DNA from: Mycolicibacterium chubuense NBB4
Lineage (GTDB): Bacteria; Actinomycetota; Actinomycetes; Mycobacteriales; Mycobacteriaceae
DNA: 64,000 bases
Direction: 5' to 3'
Assembly (NCBI RefSeq): GCF_000266905.1
Contig: NC_018023.1
Span: forward strand, 79,624-143,623
The notes under the pieces were generated by a model. That model searched no databases, was not told the DNA's origin, and saw only the letters and a list, made by a program, of their open reading frames with translations. Positions 25,801 through 34,923 of the stretch are shown here, in pieces (the first letter of the stretch is position 1; each line of letters begins with the position of its first letter). A program made the position numbers and the translations under genes.

Positions 25801-27023
25801 CGGTAGCGAGCCATCTTGCGCGCCAACACCCGCGCACTGGCGGCGTCCATCGAATCCGGGCGGCAGAACCACCGACCGCGATGGATCACCTCAGTAGTCG
25901 AGACCCAGTACGTATTCGACTCTTCGAAGCCGAGGCCGCGCCCCGGCTCAGATGACAGCGCCAGAAAAGTCACGCCAGCCACGCCGCCAGCACGGGTCAG
26001 CGTCTCCCAGTGGCGGTCATCGCCACGGCGCCGGCGGTCATCGACCACCAGCCAATGCGGCGTGGCCGCAGAGTTCGTGCGGAAAGCTTCACGATTATGC
26101 AGTTCGGTGCCCACCGCGGCGTCCATCTGTTCCCCGCTCGTCCATACCATCCGAGCAGCACCACCCCGATCCTGCAGCGTCGGATGAGCGCAGTGCGGCA
26201 ACCACTTGCACCATTCCCAGCGAGCCAGATCGTCGGTAACGATCATGATCTTGAAGTCTCGCGGCGAGTGCGCCACCGCGGCCTGGCAGATCATCGCGCG
26301 CGCCAAGTCATAGACCGGCTCCATGCCGTCACGACCGATCAGCGCCATTCCCGCAATGTTGCGCAGCAGCAACGGTTTTGGGGCACTGTGCAGCTTGCTC
26401 TGAGTCTGCAGGAACGCCGAGGAGGCGTCATAGGTGACCGGCTCGTAATCCTCGCGGCGACCAAGTTCGTTTGTTTCCAGCTCCTTGACGACCTTCGAAG
26501 TACCAAGCCCCATCCGGACTTGGGTGCAAAACACCTTCAACACTTGGTCATTCGGCGTTCTACACCACATCCGTGCCGAACCGACCAAGCCTGAAAGGAG
26601 CGCCGGATTGGGGTGCAAATACTCAAACTGTGCGTGCTGTGCACGCGCGGCATCTTGGACGTTGTCGCGCGTCTCATCCAGCGTCATCGAGTAGTCGCGC
26701 CGTGCCTGCTCGAGCTGAGGGCCTGACATCTGCTTGTCCCCGCCGGCACCCCGGTTGGAGAACATGTACGAGCCCATCGACACGATCATCATGATCGGGA
26801 AGAACAGGCTCATCATGCCCATCGTCCCGCCCCGCAAACCGGGTTGCGACAGCATCAGGGCCATCATCCCGAGGAAGGCCACGCCCATCACTACCGGCAA
26901 AATGATCGCGGCCTTGCTGCGCGGCAGCGGTCGCGGGGCCTCCAACGGTTCAGGTACCGAAAGCTTCCCGCCCATCGTCGGGGGAACCTTCACCGCACCC
27001 TGGCGAGGCTTCACTGTTGCCAT
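22860..27023 (-). CDS. eccC: ESX motor ATPase EccC
   Basis: 1387 residues, a single-chain EccC, from ATG 27023 five bases after eccB. Two membrane helices (about 38-60 and 65-88) and a DUF domain precede three FtsK/SpoIIIE-type ATPase domains. Domain 1 has Walker A GTTGSGKS (Lys503) and Walker B VIDEF (Asp610, Glu611). Domain 2 has GRQTSGKT (Lys861) and VIDGW. Domain 3 has GNPEGGVS at 1164-1171, with Val in place of the Walker Lys, so it is unlikely to bind ATP normally. EccC recognises substrates and powers secretion. The frame is open 270 bases further upstream into eccB but the start chosen fits the family. Confidence 0.95.
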   Translation of the reverse strand: MATVKPRQGAVKVPPTMGGKLSVPEPLEAPRPLPRSKAAIILPVVMGVAFLGMMALMLSQPGLRGGTMGMMSLFFPIMMIVSMGSYMFSNRGAGGDKQMSGPQLEQARRDYSMTLDETRDNVQDAARAQHAQFEYLHPNPALLSGLVGSARMWCRTPNDQVLKVFCTQVRMGLGTSKVVKELETNELGRREDYEPVTYDASSAFLQTQSKLHSAPKPLLLRNIAGMALIGRDGMEPVYDLARAMICQAAVAHSPRDFKIMIVTDDLARWEWCKWLPHCAHPTLQDRGGAARMVWTSGEQMDAAVGTELHNREAFRTNSAATPHWLVVDDRRRRGDDRHWETLTRAGGVAGVTFLALSSEPGRGLGFEESNTYWVSTTEVIHRGRWFCRPDSMDAASARVLARKMARYRVEGERSRSIIDDSSVEADLYKILGIEDPGNLDVEKLWAPTLSGPPFENNSWGANWLQFPIGVDPTGGPVYIDFKETHEGGMGHHMVIAGTTGSGKSSFLTTLILSAALTHSPETLVFAFFDFKGKTTANMVAGLPNVVAAMGNLRDDSLWIERMGDVINGELERRKSLLDRAGISEVAEYEYRRIHLGQRLEPLPALIIVIDEFTQMFIDAPESKKIIDEIGRQGRALNVKMILGSQRLGHEMQSGIMANIPIRVGLRTLDAGESMAIIGTDEAKHLPEKPAGAGLLRVQGRDRLVRFQSAFARKVYHPPRRVIAEAVRTQAGYMAPEVFTAAPMAEIASAPRPAATPVQSADTVLGPDGQPIRELEASITSLREQTRVPVHQMWLPPLAPVPVEDLVRRLRRKPWYQDYGDTAGLQFPVGIEDRPFQHAQRVYALDFSSGNCAVIGRQTSGKTTALATIITGAAMMYHPRRVQFVVVAMGGTGLNEVESLPHVSSFARAGDRERVQRTIAEMKLLVEEREDAFSRLGMTIESFRARKFGGEAGPVPQDPFGEVFLVIDGWQQFRTTFGDDMLADLSVVMQRGNSLGVRTILAAAGWIAGGFPSWMSSSFTLNVELALDSQDDPSKNNRDVAKKVPFGERELLADPDDENAETRTETISGRGTSMAGYHFQSALPILTAADGSSGGPREVAAMITDLTGVDQVAEVRVLPSTVRLDEVFAARRDSRPGVVPFGISEVGLVAAEADFTRNPHLMFIGNPEGGVSNSVAAVARAIMRCYRPEEAQIYVIDPGNSLVKVVQGPHLGRYIGEDGVESEGYTYYEDDVRAMARHIDTVLAPRMPRGRAGQEELAQAKRSWSGPEIFVVVDDEQIVAGWSAGANMFRADGKGPAVEGLTKYIDRSREVGLHLIVGRRFPWGPAMSSPLAGRLIAQTAPLVVMDGERMEGELIRGVKAARQPVGRGIYVTDRLSAPAQIAKVLPVE

Positions 27024-27028
27024 AGGGG

Positions 27029-28507
27029 TTACCGTCCTTGTCCGGTGATCGGGGCGGCGGGACCGGCGAGTGTGTCGTGCATCGTCATCGCTGCCTGCCG
27101 CGAAAGTTCGGGCCCTGCTGGCCACACACGTAGCAGCGGCCACGGCGCTAGCCGCGGCGCAGTGTTCTTGAGTCCCAACGCCTGCAGCGCGTCGTCGTCG
27201 AAGGGAACGCCGTAGCGTGCGCCCGATTCGCTGATCAGCCATAGGGTTTCGCGGCGTGTCGAGTCGGCATTGGCGCCGGTTGTCGAAACCCATGTTGCAG
27301 GGCGATCAGCCAACAACACCTGGTCGGCCTGCTTACCTTGATCCTGGCTGCCGACAACGAGCGGAACCAGGTGCGATTCCTGCTCGGCCCGGACCGGCAA
27401 CGCCCGCCCAACCAAAAATCGTTGACGCGCCTGCCGATCGGTTGCTCCCCGCTCCCACGCAACGCACAACACCGGCTCGGCACGCCAATCGACAACCGTC
27501 AACGGCGCATCGGGATAACCGGTCACATCAAGGACACTGCGCACCGCAACGTCACCCAAGACGTCGGGCGCGATACGCGGCGGCTGCGGAATACCAAACG
27601 AATCCCGCTGACGCAGCATCGCCGCCACCACCGAGGACACCGGCTGAACACCATCGGCAAGCACGACGTAGAACTGATCCTTGCCCGAGGCCACGTCCTG
27701 AGACACCACCACCGACCCATTCAGCACAGGCGCGGGCGTGCCCAGATTGACCGCGCTGGGCGCGCCGGAGCCCGGTACCGAAGGCACCAACAGCGGGCGG
27801 CCGGCGGGCAACGCGTCGACCATGGCCCGAGACAGCTCGACCGGTGAGCCCGCCGTCTGCAGCCCCAACGGCTCAACGACCGCCCTGTCGGTCAGGTCGA
27901 CCGGCATCCGCACACCGTTGGCGATCACATAGGCCTGCCCGTTGAAAGAGCCGACAATCGCGGTGTCGCCGGTGACCTCGCGGGCTCGATCCCCCAGCGT
28001 CAACTCACCGTTGATACCGGTGATGACCGGCCGCCCGCTCATCGTGTCTGACGCGGTGTCGCAAACCGCCCACCGCGACACCTCCGGGGTCAGCACCTGC
28101 GGCGGCTCGGTGGGAGCCCCCTCAATGCCCACCAGCGGTCCCCGAGGCCACTTGGCGAGGTCGTCAGGGCTGACGAACGTCGGCTCGGCGGGCTGGCCAG
28201 CAATCAACCACGCCGAGATCAAGTTAAACGCCGGATGCAGGCGGCCATCGACGGAGACGAACACTGTCCCGAGTTTGCGGTCGGCCACAATCTTGGAATC
28301 GTTGACCAACCCCGCCGGCCGAAGCCAGCCCACCACGAGAGCCCCAACCATCACCAGGACCGCGAGCAGAGCTGAGATCATCAGCACCAGGCGTTGAGTT
28401 CGCATCCGGTCGGTCTGCATCCGCACTGACCGGCGCTGAAATGCAAATCCCAGTCGTCGGCGAAGGAAGTAGTGGCCCGATACCTGTGTCTTGGAGGCCA
28501 AATTCAT
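27029..28507 (-). CDS. eccB: ESX component EccB
   Basis: 492 residues from ATG 28507 (GGAG five bases upstream; a GTG two codons earlier is possible). The N-terminus (NLASKTQVSGHYFLRRRLGFAF) is the EccB signature, followed by one membrane helix (about 40-63) and a large periplasmic domain of R-repeats. EccB dimers form the periplasmic face of the core complex. It starts the eccB-eccC pair. The 141 bases before the gene (28508-28648) show no clear feature but could hold a promoter. Confidence 0.94.
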   Translation of the reverse strand: MNLASKTQVSGHYFLRRRLGFAFQRRSVRMQTDRMRTQRLVLMISALLAVLVMVGALVVGWLRPAGLVNDSKIVADRKLGTVFVSVDGRLHPAFNLISAWLIAGQPAEPTFVSPDDLAKWPRGPLVGIEGAPTEPPQVLTPEVSRWAVCDTASDTMSGRPVITGINGELTLGDRAREVTGDTAIVGSFNGQAYVIANGVRMPVDLTDRAVVEPLGLQTAGSPVELSRAMVDALPAGRPLLVPSVPGSGAPSAVNLGTPAPVLNGSVVVSQDVASGKDQFYVVLADGVQPVSSVVAAMLRQRDSFGIPQPPRIAPDVLGDVAVRSVLDVTGYPDAPLTVVDWRAEPVLCVAWERGATDRQARQRFLVGRALPVRAEQESHLVPLVVGSQDQGKQADQVLLADRPATWVSTTGANADSTRRETLWLISESGARYGVPFDDDALQALGLKNTAPRLAPWPLLRVWPAGPELSRQAAMTMHDTLAGPAAPITGQGR

Positions 28508-28648
28508 CGGCACTCCAAAACCGTACCGTGCAAAACAATGCCCGAGCCACCACCGCAGCCAAATTGACTGCGAAGGAGTTTTGTCGACGTTGCTGAGTCG
28601 ACAACGGCACCTGGCCTACCGGGCAACCTCCAGCAGGGTTATACGGCA

Positions 28649-31078
28649 TCAGCCAGCGTAGACGAGATCCTCTTCGACACTGGCCAGCGAGTCGACGATC
28701 AAGTCCCGGATATGAACATTGCCGGCGGCGGCCGCGGCGTAGCACATATCGGGTAGCGGCAAGGGGCGGGTGGCCCAGCCGCCGATCAACTCGGCGGTGC
28801 GTGCCACCATCCAGTGCGCGCGGTATCGCGCGAGCTCTTCGATGGTTTCACTCGGGTCGCTCTGGCCGACAAAGCCTGGCCGGAAGATCGACGTGACCGT
28901 ATTGAAGTCTTTGGCCGCCGCGTCATACTCGGCCCACTGCTGCGGGCTCGGGTCGCGATCGCCGCCGCGCGTGAGCCAGATTTGACGGATCGGGATAGGG
29001 ATCCCGCCGTCGACGGCCTGGGCTTGCGTAGTCGCCGTATTCATCAGCGACGCGCTCGCCGCCGACACGATGCGGTCCTGAAGCAAGGGGTCTGCGTCCA
29101 TCACCCGCACGAGGCGGGGGTAGACATCGGGCCACAGCACCGCCAACCGGTGCTCGTGCATGCCATCCATACCGGGCGAGGCCAGCTGGCCGGGCTGAAG
29201 CAGCGGGTTGGTTTGGCGTGAGCAGGACGGCGCGTGCTCAACTCCAGCATCACGTAAGGAACTGACCGGCCCGGTCGTCGCTGCGGCCACCAGACGCCAG
29301 CCCGATTCTGCACGCAGCTGCGCGTACTCGACCAGAACCCGCGCGGGATCGGCCCAACCAAACCACAGCTGCCGAAAGTGGTCATCCACCAAGGGATCCG
29401 AGGACACAACGCGAACCGAGCGAGGCATGAAGACCCCCGCAGGAATGTAGCTGGCACCGTCATTAGAGGTGACCACCGTTTCCATACCGCTCGGCGACCG
29501 GAACACCCCAACCGCCCACTCAATCGGGTATCCGACCGCTTGAGCCGCATGCTGCAGCTTCCAGGCCAGCTCCTTGGCGGCTGCTGCATCGGAAGACTCC
29601 CGACGTTCACGCGCCGCAGCGCTTTGACCAGCGGCCACCACACTCGCCGGAATCAGCGTCGCGCCGCCGCCAGCACCGGACGGCCCCGCCGCCGAAGCCG
29701 GTGCGACATTGCTACCGGCGGTGGTTGCTCCGGCTGGAATTGTCGCCGCGGCGGGCGGCGCGGGAGCCGCCGGCGGTCCCATCGAGCCCGGCGGGAGCAT
29801 CACCGGAGCGCCCCCACCCCCACCGGCGCCCACGCTGGTCCCTGCCGGGACAGCACTGCTGGGAGTAGCAGGAGTGACCATGCCAGGCTGCGCCGCGGCC
29901 GGCGCCACTCCGCCGGCTGCACTGGCCGCCACTGGGGCTGCTCCGGCATGGGCACCGCCGGTCAAGGCCGACGACGGGCTCGCCGGCGCGGGAGCTGCCG
30001 TGGATGGCATCCCCCCGCCAATACCAGCCCCCGCAGACAGCCCCTGTGAAAACGCCGCGGCAGGCGAACCGCCACCAACGCCAGAAGTCGGCAGACCGCT
30101 ACCTGCGGGCAGTCCGCTACCAGCACCGGGCATTTGGCCCATGCCGCTACCGAGAGGATTTGAACCCATCCCCCGCATTCCTCCGCCAAGGCCGCTGGGC
30201 ATTTTCGGCATCCCCCCAGACCCCAAGCCGCCGCCACTTCCCAGACTGCCCATCCCCGGCATACCGCCACCACCAAGGGGTGAAGCAGCGGGCTGCCGGG
30301 GAGCCTGCATCACTGAGGGTGCCTGTGTCAGAGGACCGCTCGCTGGGCTGATCCCGTCATCCCCAGCCGCGGGCACCTTCCCGCCCGGGTTAACCCCAGA
30401 CTGCGCCGCAGACGCTCCCGTAGCCGGATCAGACGGGGATTCTGATGGCTTTTCGTTGTCTAGGTGCGGCTTCGCCGTCCGCTTACGGGGGTCGTTGTCT
30501 TGGGTGATTCCCGGTGATGTGTGGTCGACAGGCTGGACTGGTGGTGAGGCGGGGACATCGCCCCATTTCGTCAAAAGGTCTAGTGCTCTTGTGTTTTCGA
30601 CACTCTTCTTGAAGGAGGTATGTGCTCCCATGGCGGCGGCTACACCGGCTTCAGTCTGGTAGCGCGCCACTCCGTGGTAGGTCGTAACCAACGCTTGCGC
30701 TTCGCCAGGGAGCTCGGCGCTCGCGATCTTGGCGTCGGCTTCTCGGACAAGCTGTTCCTGGCCGGCGCGGGTGTCGCGAAGCACCTTCGCAATGTCGGCG
30801 CACTTATCTGCGACTTTGCCGTGCCAGTCGGCGATCGTGCGTGCCTCCTCGGCCAACACCGCTCCAGCGCTGTGTGCCTCGTCGAACCCACTAGAGTCGG
30901 CCGCCGCTTTGAATGCCGCATTATCGATAGTGATCTGCTGGTGGATCTCAGTCCACGACGACGCACCCGCCCGGTACATCTGCTCCTGAGCGTCCCAGTG
31001 CGCTGCGTCAGGGGGCTCCATGTCCGGCGTGACAATCAGTGGCCCGTACGAGCCGGCGGCTCCGCCCACAGCAGGCAT
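28649..31078 (-). CDS. Large ESX-associated protein with helical N-terminus and conserved C-terminal domain
   Basis: 809 residues. The start is ATG 31078, one base inside the preceding stop (TAATG). Residues 30-165 are helical and resemble an ESX substrate hairpin. A Gly/Met/Pro/Ala-rich low-complexity region (about 170-480) follows, then a compact C-terminal domain (about 490-809) starting with GYPIEWAVGVFRSP.G.E and SYIPAGVFMPRSVR. Similar C-terminal segments occur in mycobacterial proteins of unknown function (DUF5631/5632-type, from memory). Position next to eccB suggests an exported or channel-associated protein. Function unknown. Confidence 0.7.
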   Translation of the reverse strand: MPAVGGAAGSYGPLIVTPDMEPPDAAHWDAQEQMYRAGASSWTEIHQQITIDNAAFKAAADSSGFDEAHSAGAVLAEEARTIADWHGKVADKCADIAKVLRDTRAGQEQLVREADAKIASAELPGEAQALVTTYHGVARYQTEAGVAAAMGAHTSFKKSVENTRALDLLTKWGDVPASPPVQPVDHTSPGITQDNDPRKRTAKPHLDNEKPSESPSDPATGASAAQSGVNPGGKVPAAGDDGISPASGPLTQAPSVMQAPRQPAASPLGGGGMPGMGSLGSGGGLGSGGMPKMPSGLGGGMRGMGSNPLGSGMGQMPGAGSGLPAGSGLPTSGVGGGSPAAAFSQGLSAGAGIGGGMPSTAAPAPASPSSALTGGAHAGAAPVAASAAGGVAPAAAQPGMVTPATPSSAVPAGTSVGAGGGGGAPVMLPPGSMGPPAAPAPPAAATIPAGATTAGSNVAPASAAGPSGAGGGATLIPASVVAAGQSAAARERRESSDAAAAKELAWKLQHAAQAVGYPIEWAVGVFRSPSGMETVVTSNDGASYIPAGVFMPRSVRVVSSDPLVDDHFRQLWFGWADPARVLVEYAQLRAESGWRLVAAATTGPVSSLRDAGVEHAPSCSRQTNPLLQPGQLASPGMDGMHEHRLAVLWPDVYPRLVRVMDADPLLQDRIVSAASASLMNTATTQAQAVDGGIPIPIRQIWLTRGGDRDPSPQQWAEYDAAAKDFNTVTSIFRPGFVGQSDPSETIEELARYRAHWMVARTAELIGGWATRPLPLPDMCYAAAAAGNVHIRDLIVDSLASVEEDLVYAG

Positions 31079-31692
31079 TAGCGCAGTCCACACTCACTGG
31101 CGATAGTGTCTACGAGAGCATTGCCCTGTTCCTGAACTCGCTCCGCTTCAGTCCAGTCACGCTGATTCATCGCATGTAGCTCGTTGATACTGAGCGTGAT
31201 CCAGTTCGTCATGGGGTCCGCCAACGACTGCGGCGTCGCGGGCCCGATGCTGTTCCGAAGGTTGCTTATTGCAGCAATGCCAGTGCGCTTCTCCGCCGCA
31301 AGCGCAGCAGCGCTCGCGGGCGTGCGCCAGTTTGGGTCGGCCTCTAACGCCGTAGCACTCGCCTTGCTCGCCTGGGCGGTTGATCGAGCGGCTCGGTCCC
31401 AGGCCGCACAGGCTGTCGTTTTCGCGGCTTCGATGTCGCCGCTGGTGTAGGTGGCGGGCGGTGGCGGGACCACGTTGACGGTGTTCGGCGCCGGCGTGGC
31501 CGGGGTGGCGAGTGCGAGAGTTGCGGTCGCCGCCGCGACGGCGGCGAGGGCGAATGCGCCTCCGGCAGGGATCAACCCGAATCGGGGACGGCGCGGCCTC
31601 TCCGGAGGCTTCGCGCCGGTGGTTGGGCGATGTGGCGGCGGCCCAGCATCTGGCGGGACCGGGTGAGTCGTCGGTGTTGCGTACGTGGTCAT
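31078..31692 (-). CDS. Membrane-anchored protein, paralogue A
   Basis: 204 residues. A Pro-rich cytosolic N-terminus (1-38) is followed by one membrane helix (about 40-64), a short TP linker and an extracytoplasmic helical domain with two Cys (C94-type A-C-A-A-W and a C-terminal E-C-G-L). The same layout and motifs (YTSGDIEAAKTTACA, ADPMTNWI, near-terminal Cys) recur in the protein at 32043-32726, so the two are paralogues. Overlaps both neighbours by 1-4 bases. Resembles the many single-pass proteins of unknown function in ESX loci. Confidence 0.7.
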   Translation of the reverse strand: MTTYATPTTHPVPPDAGPPPHRPTTGAKPPERPRRPRFGLIPAGGAFALAAVAAATATLALATPATPAPNTVNVVPPPPATYTSGDIEAAKTTACAAWDRAARSTAQASKASATALEADPNWRTPASAAALAAEKRTGIAAISNLRNSIGPATPQSLADPMTNWITLSINELHAMNQRDWTEAERVQEQGNALVDTIASECGLR

Positions 31693-32030
31693 ACCGCTAC
31701 GCCGCCGCTGCCGGGTAGGAGGGTGAGCGATTGCCGGTTCTCCTGCTCGATGGTCACCATCGATGTGACGGACTCGCTCTTGCGGCCATAGAGGCTGGCG
31801 ATGCGTCGTCCTCCAATAGCGTTGAGGCCCTGGCGAAGCGCCTCGTCCTCAACAACGGTCTCAGTCAAGGGTGCCCACATCGGTCGGGCTGCTGCGGCGG
31901 CGACCGCGCCAGAGGATGCGGCACCGGAGGGCGCTTGCGCGGCCGTCTGTGCCACCAAGGCGGGTGCCGACGCGTTCGCGGCTTGGGCCTGGGCAGGCTG
32001 GAGGGTGAAAGGCTTTGTGACAGCAGGCAT
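31689..32030 (-). CDS. Small 113-aa ESX-locus protein
   Basis: Ala/Gln-rich N-terminal half, possibly disordered, and a C-terminal half of mixed charge (TETVVEDEALRQGLNAIGGRRIASLYGRKSESVTSM). No membrane segment. Its 3' end overlaps the next gene by 4 bases and it lies between the two paralogous membrane-anchored proteins, so it may be their partner. Not recognised. Confidence 0.6.
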   Translation of the reverse strand: MPAVTKPFTLQPAQAQAANASAPALVAQTAAQAPSGAASSGAVAAAAARPMWAPLTETVVEDEALRQGLNAIGGRRIASLYGRKSESVTSMVTIEQENRQSLTLLPGSGGVAV

Positions 32031-32042
32031 TGAGGTCTCCCC

Positions 32043-32726
32043 TTACTTCTGGCAGGCGGCGTGGACTTTGTCCATCGCGGTCTGGCTCTGCTGGGCGGGT
32101 AGGTTGCGGTCCTGGTTACTGGTATCGGCTGCTAGCACGGCAAGCGTCGCGTCGATGTAGTCATGCATCGGGTCGGCGATCTCGGGCGGAGTTGCTGGGC
32201 GGGTGTGCAGTCGCAGGTACTCCATCTCGACGAGAACCACCGCTTGCTCGTTGGCGAGCGCTGCTTTGTATTCAGGGCTGTCGCGGTTGGGTAGGGCGGC
32301 GACGAGGGGGACGGAGGCTTCGTAGACCGCGTTGACGACCGACTTGGCTGAGGCGCACGCATCATCGCGGGCGGCGCTGATCTCCTCGGCGCTGTAGGAG
32401 GTCGCTGAAGGCGTCACTGTTGTCGTGGTTGGCGATGGATCGGGCCGAGTCCATGCGAGGGCACTCATCACCGCTGCCGCGATTGCCAGAATGACCGCAC
32501 CACCGGAAAGCGCCCAGACCGTCTTGGACGTGCGTTCACGTGGCACAGGGGCGGGATGGGGAGGCGGAAATGCGGGTGGCGGTGGGTACGGCTGAGGGGG
32601 AAGCACGCCAGTAATCGCGCCGGGGAACGGGCCCTGAGGCGGCTGTTGGGCGGCTGGAGGCGGCGCCCACGGGGAACCCGAACCCTCGACAGGGGGTCCG
32701 AGCTGCGGTGACGTGCCCTCACTCAT
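32043..32726 (-). CDS. Membrane-anchored protein, paralogue B
   Basis: 227 residues: Pro-rich cytosolic region (1-65), one membrane helix (about 68-92), then an external helical domain with YSAEEISAARDDACA near its start, ADPMHDYID in the middle and a terminal V-H-A-A-C-Q-K. These match the corresponding positions in the protein at 31078-31692, including two Cys that could form a disulfide. Gene order B, small protein, A suggests a local duplication. Confidence 0.7.
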   Translation of the reverse strand: MSEGTSPQLGPPVEGSGSPWAPPPAAQQPPQGPFPGAITGVLPPQPYPPPPAFPPPHPAPVPRERTSKTVWALSGGAVILAIAAAVMSALAWTRPDPSPTTTTVTPSATSYSAEEISAARDDACASAKSVVNAVYEASVPLVAALPNRDSPEYKAALANEQAVVLVEMEYLRLHTRPATPPEIADPMHDYIDATLAVLAADTSNQDRNLPAQQSQTAMDKVHAACQK

Positions 32727-32813
32727 GCGTTAACCGTAGCGCCGAACGATGACATGTGGCTACCGGCAGGGTCGGATTCGCACATCGGCTGGCTAACTTC
32801 ATGGCCCGTATCG

Positions 32814-33161
32814 CTACAGGTCGCCGAGCAGCTCGGCGGCGGCCAGCGCTGCTTGCTCTGCGTTCTGTTCGATCGCGGCGCGCTCGGCGTAGGCGTCGGC
32901 TACGGCGGCCTGCAGCGTGGTGCTGATGACTTGCTCGAGTCCCTCGTTGGTGTGTCTGGTCGTGCATCCGGGAGCCAGCGATAGAGATACGAGGCGACCG
33001 TGGTGATTGACCGAGAGCTGGACGTCGCCATCGGCGCTTTCCATCTGCACGTCGATGCTGGCCCACTGCTTTCTGAGGTCGCGCAACGTCTGCTGAACTC
33101 GCTCGATGCGTGCGACGTTGTGAGCGACCAGCTCGGCCTCGGACTGGTAGGCCGCGGTCAT
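32814..33161 (-). CDS. YbaB/EbfC-like protein (EspL-like)
   Basis: 115 residues: an N-terminal helix, a beta sheet region (VQLSVNHHGRLVSLSLAPG) and a long C-terminal helix, the YbaB/EbfC nucleoid-protein fold. In ESX loci such proteins (EspL) stabilise EspB-like and related substrates. Here it directly follows the EspB-like gene with a 4-base overlap, which fits a chaperone role better than a nucleoid role. Confidence 0.75.
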   Translation of the reverse strand: MTAAYQSEAELVAHNVARIERVQQTLRDLRKQWASIDVQMESADGDVQLSVNHHGRLVSLSLAPGCTTRHTNEGLEQVISTTLQAAVADAYAERAAIEQNAEQAALAAAELLGDL

Positions 33162-34915
33162 GGGGTGCCCCCTTCGTTGTCGGGTGGCATCACGACGCGG
33201 CGGCGCGGACGCCCAGGTGCGGCCGGATCACCGGATCCCGCCGTGGAGGCTGCTGTGTTGTCGACGCTGACGGTCTGGCGACGCTCTACTTCACCCCTGA
33301 CCGGTTCTTCGTTGGGACTGGAGGGAACGACGACCTTCTTGTCCGGCGGCGTGGTCGCCCTGCCCCCGCCAGCACCGCCCCCGCCCATACCGCCCATCGG
33401 CGGCATCATTCCCATGCCGCCCATCCCGGCACCGACCGACGTGGATGAACCGGCCGAGGGGATGGCCCCTGATGTCGCCGGCAGCGCCGGCGTGGTCCCG
33501 CCGGGCGCTGATGCGGCGGCCAACGCGCCGCCACCCGGGGGCAGCGAGGTATCGAGCCCAGCTGGCTCCATGCCGCCCCCGCCGCCACCACCGCTGCCGA
33601 GGCCGCCACCGCCGAAGTCGGATACGCCGGGGTCATCGGTCGGAACGTCGATCCCAAGCTCAGGCTCCTGTTGCATGCCTGCCGCGGCGCCCTGCATCAC
33701 CTGGCTGGCAGCGCCCATGAGCTGCTGGGGAGTGCTGGTAATCGCGCCGATAGCGCCGCCGAGGGCACCGGCGATGACCGAGGGAATCATCGCGGCCATT
33801 GGCAGGATCTGCTGTAGCTGGTCACCGCCCATCGGTGACGCGCCCTGACCAGCGGAAAGTAGAGAGTCGGTCGAAGGGTCCGCCAGCGGATCAGCACCGC
33901 CCGCCGTACTGGAGTCTGCGCCGGCTTCCGAGGAGTCCCCCGATGCGTGGTCGTCACCGCTGCGGCCGGCGCTGCGGTCACCAGGCTGCCCGGTGGCGTC
34001 GCCGGGCGAGCTGCCGTCCTGGACGATGTCGGCCACGGGCGGCGGTGGCGGCGGGGCTTGGGGCAGCTCGCCGAGGTGATAGGACACTCCAGCCGCGGTG
34101 GCCTTGTTGTCGAGTTGCTGCAGCTGATTTCCGTAGCGCGCAACCTGCTCTGAGCCCATCAACCCGCCGGTCTGCATCATCAGCAGCTGTGCTCTCGTGA
34201 GCGACTGCCGCGTGTTGGTGAACTGCTGAGTCCGGGGTGTCTCCGCTTGGGTGCGGTCGAATCGGCCACCGTGATCCTGCGCCGCCTGGGCCACGGTGCC
34301 CGAGTGGGAGGCCATCTGATCGGCCCACGACGCGAACTTGTTCAGTGAGGCGCTCAACTGCGGGCCGGTTCGCCCCGTGATCCCGGCGGCGACGGCGTTC
34401 TCCGCGGTGCGGGCAGCGGCGGCGGCGGCTTCGAAGGCGCCCTGGTAGGCCCGGCACGCCGTGTGAAACGTCGACCCAGTGCTGCTGCTACCCGCCTCGA
34501 TCAGCCCTGCGGTCGCCTCGCCGGGGCGAGGCGCCATCGGCATGATGGGGGTGTCGGCTGCGACCGCGTTGGCTCTAGCCGCGGCCGCAGTGGCCGGACC
34601 ACCCACCGGGGCCACGGGTCCAGCACCCACGGCCATCGATGCGGCGTTAGCGCCGTCGATCTCAGCCATGTTGGTGCTCACCGCGGCCACCGCCTGGGCC
34701 GCGGCGCTGAGGACTGCCGCGCCGTCGAGTGCGCGGCTGGACAGCACGGCTCCATGCTCGGTCAGGCGAGCGGCAGCGCTCGTTGACACCTCATCCAGGG
34801 CCAGCGGGGGGTGAATGGGAGGTACCGCAGCCAGCACCGACAAACTGGCGGCCGTCGAGGTCATGGTTGCCGCGACGGTGGCCAACCCGGCGTACTGCAC
34901 GTCAACGCGCGGCAT
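33158..34915 (-). CDS. EspB-like ESX-secreted protein
   Basis: 585 residues. Residues 1-90 form an Ala/Ser-rich PE-like hairpin; 140-300 look PPE-like and parallel EspB of ESX-1: a STFHTACRAYQGAF helix, LNKFASWADQMASHSGTVAQAAQ, then LPQAPPPPPPV, which mirrors the Pro stretch after the EspB helical domain. The rest is Gly/Ala/Ser/Asp-rich and disordered, the region MycP cleaves in EspB. EspB forms channel-like oligomers outside the cell. Neighbouring YbaB- and EspC-like genes strengthen the call; direct homology still needs a profile search. Confidence 0.7.
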   Translation of the reverse strand: MPRVDVQYAGLATVAATMTSTAASLSVLAAVPPIHPPLALDEVSTSAAARLTEHGAVLSSRALDGAAVLSAAAQAVAAVSTNMAEIDGANAASMAVGAGPVAPVGGPATAAAARANAVAADTPIMPMAPRPGEATAGLIEAGSSSTGSTFHTACRAYQGAFEAAAAAARTAENAVAAGITGRTGPQLSASLNKFASWADQMASHSGTVAQAAQDHGGRFDRTQAETPRTQQFTNTRQSLTRAQLLMMQTGGLMGSEQVARYGNQLQQLDNKATAAGVSYHLGELPQAPPPPPPVADIVQDGSSPGDATGQPGDRSAGRSGDDHASGDSSEAGADSSTAGGADPLADPSTDSLLSAGQGASPMGGDQLQQILPMAAMIPSVIAGALGGAIGAITSTPQQLMGAASQVMQGAAAGMQQEPELGIDVPTDDPGVSDFGGGGLGSGGGGGGGMEPAGLDTSLPPGGGALAAASAPGGTTPALPATSGAIPSAGSSTSVGAGMGGMGMMPPMGGMGGGGAGGGRATTPPDKKVVVPSSPNEEPVRGEVERRQTVSVDNTAASTAGSGDPAAPGRPRRRVVMPPDNEGGTP

Positions 34916-34923
34916 ATCTCCCC

